Part shown: in pieces, positions 63,144 through 64,000 of the stretch
How the letters are laid out: the number at the start of each line of letters is the position of its first letter
Numbering within the stretch: the stretch's first letter is position 1
NCBI RefSeq assembly: GCF_002163875.1
Contig: NZ_CP019333.1
Location: 2,238,864-2,302,863, forward strand
Length of the DNA stretch: 64,000 nucleotides
Origin: Gilvibacter sp. SZ-19
GTDB taxonomy: Bacteria > Bacteroidota > Bacteroidia > Flavobacteriales > Flavobacteriaceae
Direction: 5' to 3'
The notes under the pieces: model-generated
What the model saw: only the letters and a program-made list of their open reading frames with translations
Database searches by the model: none
What the model was told of the DNA's origin: nothing
Translations under genes and position numbers: made by a program

Positions 63144-64000
63144 TTGGAATATTTAGGGACAAATAAAAGAATAAATTCTATTACTCCTTTGGTTTCAGTA
63201 TGTGTTCAGGTGTATAACAATGAGGAATATATTGAGAAATGCTTAAATAGTATATTAAATCAAAATACAGATTTTGTTTTTGAAATAATTGTTGGTGAGG
63301 ACGATAGTACTGACTCCACAAGAGACATTTGCAAAGCATTAGCAGAGCGGCATCCTGATAAAATTCGATTGTTTCTAAGAAGCGAAAAAGACAAGATTTT
63401 TTATAAGGGCAGAAAGACCAGTAGGTTTAACTATATGTCTAATATTTATGCTTCTAGAGGTGAATTCATTGCCTTGTGTGATGGTGATGATTATTGGATT
63501 TCTAACGATAAACTCCAACAACAAGTCAAAATGTTACGAGATAACAAGTCTTTAGTGGCAGTGCATCACTGGCAAAAGTATGCCATCGAGCAAGACGGTG
63601 TCTGGGTGGAGATAGATGCGCCGACTGGCTCTGGTTATGGTTATTGTAGCAACCACGTATCTACGGTAGAACAAATTTTTAAAAATCAAATGCGTCTTAA
63701 AGCAAGAACCTTGATGTTTAGGAATGTTGTCTCTGAAAATTTCTTTCCAAATTGGTTTACAAAAGTTGCTTTTGCGGATGTGTCTTTATCATTTTTATTG
63801 GGTAAATACGGAAACTATGGTTTTCTTGATAAAGATCTTGCAGTATATAGGCAATCTAATTCCGAGCGACTTTCAAACTTAGGGTTAAAGGAACTTGGTA
63901 AAAAAAGATTTAAAGTAGAGCACTTGCAAAATTATATCGAAATCTGGGATCGAGCAAATATCCACTATAAATATAAATACAACAAAGAAACTAGGAGTGT
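63144..64000 (+). CDS. GT2 glycosyltransferase (3' end outside window)
   Basis: An open frame of 285 codons runs to the window end. It begins with TTG 63144 (a stop lies 10 bases upstream and no ATG precedes the conserved region). LVSVCVQVYNNEEYIEKCL, IIVGEDDSTDSTRDI and CDGDDYW are the family 2 glycosyltransferase blocks, including the DxD-type metal site. It probably builds the polysaccharide repeat. The gene is truncated only by the window edge. Confidence 0.88.
   Translation, partial: MEYLGTNKRINSITPLVSVCVQVYNNEEYIEKCLNSILNQNTDFVFEIIVGEDDSTDSTRDICKALAERHPDKIRLFLRSEKDKIFYKGRKTSRFNYMSNIYASRGEFIALCDGDDYWISNDKLQQQVKMLRDNKSLVAVHHWQKYAIEQDGVWVEIDAPTGSGYGYCSNHVSTVEQIFKNQMRLKARTLMFRNVVSENFFPNWFTKVAFADVSLSFLLGKYGNYGFLDKDLAVYRQSNSERLSNLGLKELGKKRFKVEHLQNYIEIWDRANIHYKYKYNKETRS

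Noticed and set aside
42-64000. tRNA, rRNA, insertion sequence or prophage genes
   Set aside because: No tRNA-like cloverleaf sequence, transposase motif or phage structural gene was recognised on reading; a dedicated scan was not possible.

Overview
The window looks like a chromosome segment of a marine-type member of the Flavobacteriaceae (phylum Bacteroidota). The support is: several TAnnTTTG promoter boxes, the -7 signature of this phylum; a type IX secretion sorting tail on a 1201-residue FG-GAP protein; a SecA without the zinc tail and a DnaJ with only two zinc motifs; and families typical of flavobacteria (DUF2911, DUF4920, DUF6249, DUF2795, DUF6268, M49 lipoprotein). No tRNA, rRNA, insertion sequence, prophage or CRISPR array was seen. 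Coding density is high and no gene-free stretch exceeds 300 bases.

Layout. 1-9.4 kb: 3' part of a fused acyl-CoA mutase (IcmF type), an Lrp regulator, a leftward group (MFS transporter, DJ-1 lipoprotein, fluoride channel, SRPBCC/GyrI protein), and a dipeptidyl-peptidase III lipoprotein. 9.4-14.5 kb: the most unusual region. Five tightly packed leftward genes encode a small membrane protein, a cytoplasmic Nal1-like trypsin-fold protease, a cysteine-containing unknown protein, a TPR histidine kinase and a NarL/LuxR response regulator. A separate secreted protein gene lies just downstream. Both promoters carry the same 20-bp inverted repeat at exactly the same distance from a -7 box, so the regulator probably controls both units. 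14.6-20.5 kb: housekeeping genes (MazG-like pyrophosphohydrolase, ilvE, DUF4920, mnmD, an epimerase, grpE-dnaJ). 20.6-28.1 kb: an eight-gene rightward chain (NatAB-like ABC exporter, MscS channel, DUF6268 protein, sigma-54-type regulator lacking a DNA-binding domain, PPK2 kinase, M28 peptidase). 28.1-34.9 kb: MATE transporter, PAP2 phosphatase, a leftward trio for lipid-linked sugar transfer, and a nucleotide-sugar epimerase. 34.9-40.2 kb: the secreted FG-GAP protein, MeaB GTPase and DUF2911.

40.3-44.6 kb holds two ECF sigma factor units. The first ends in a DUF4097-like protein with a long 11-residue tryptophan/phenylalanine repeat. The second has two divergent promoters with identical sequence elements (TGTAACC, 15 bases, GCGTCTTA), which suggests autoregulation plus control of the facing DUF6249 gene. 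44.6-52.7 kb is leftward: secA, a DUF2795 gene, a cobalamin adenosyltransferase, an ABC ATPase, a methyltransferase and an ABC-F protein. From 52.8 kb to the window end runs one long polysaccharide operon: Wza-type export protein, Wzc-type tyrosine kinase with a Tyr-Gly tail, UDP-HexNAc dehydrogenase and epimerase, Wzm/Wzt exporter, aminotransferase, sulfotransferase, methyltransferase and a truncated glycosyltransferase. Base composition falls sharply inside the wzt gene near 59,880, so the specificity half and the genes after it look like an exchangeable cassette.

B12-dependent metabolism recurs: the mutase, MeaB and the adenosyltransferase could supply and service adenosylcobalamin enzymes together. 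All functions are inferred by reading the sequence; no database search was run.
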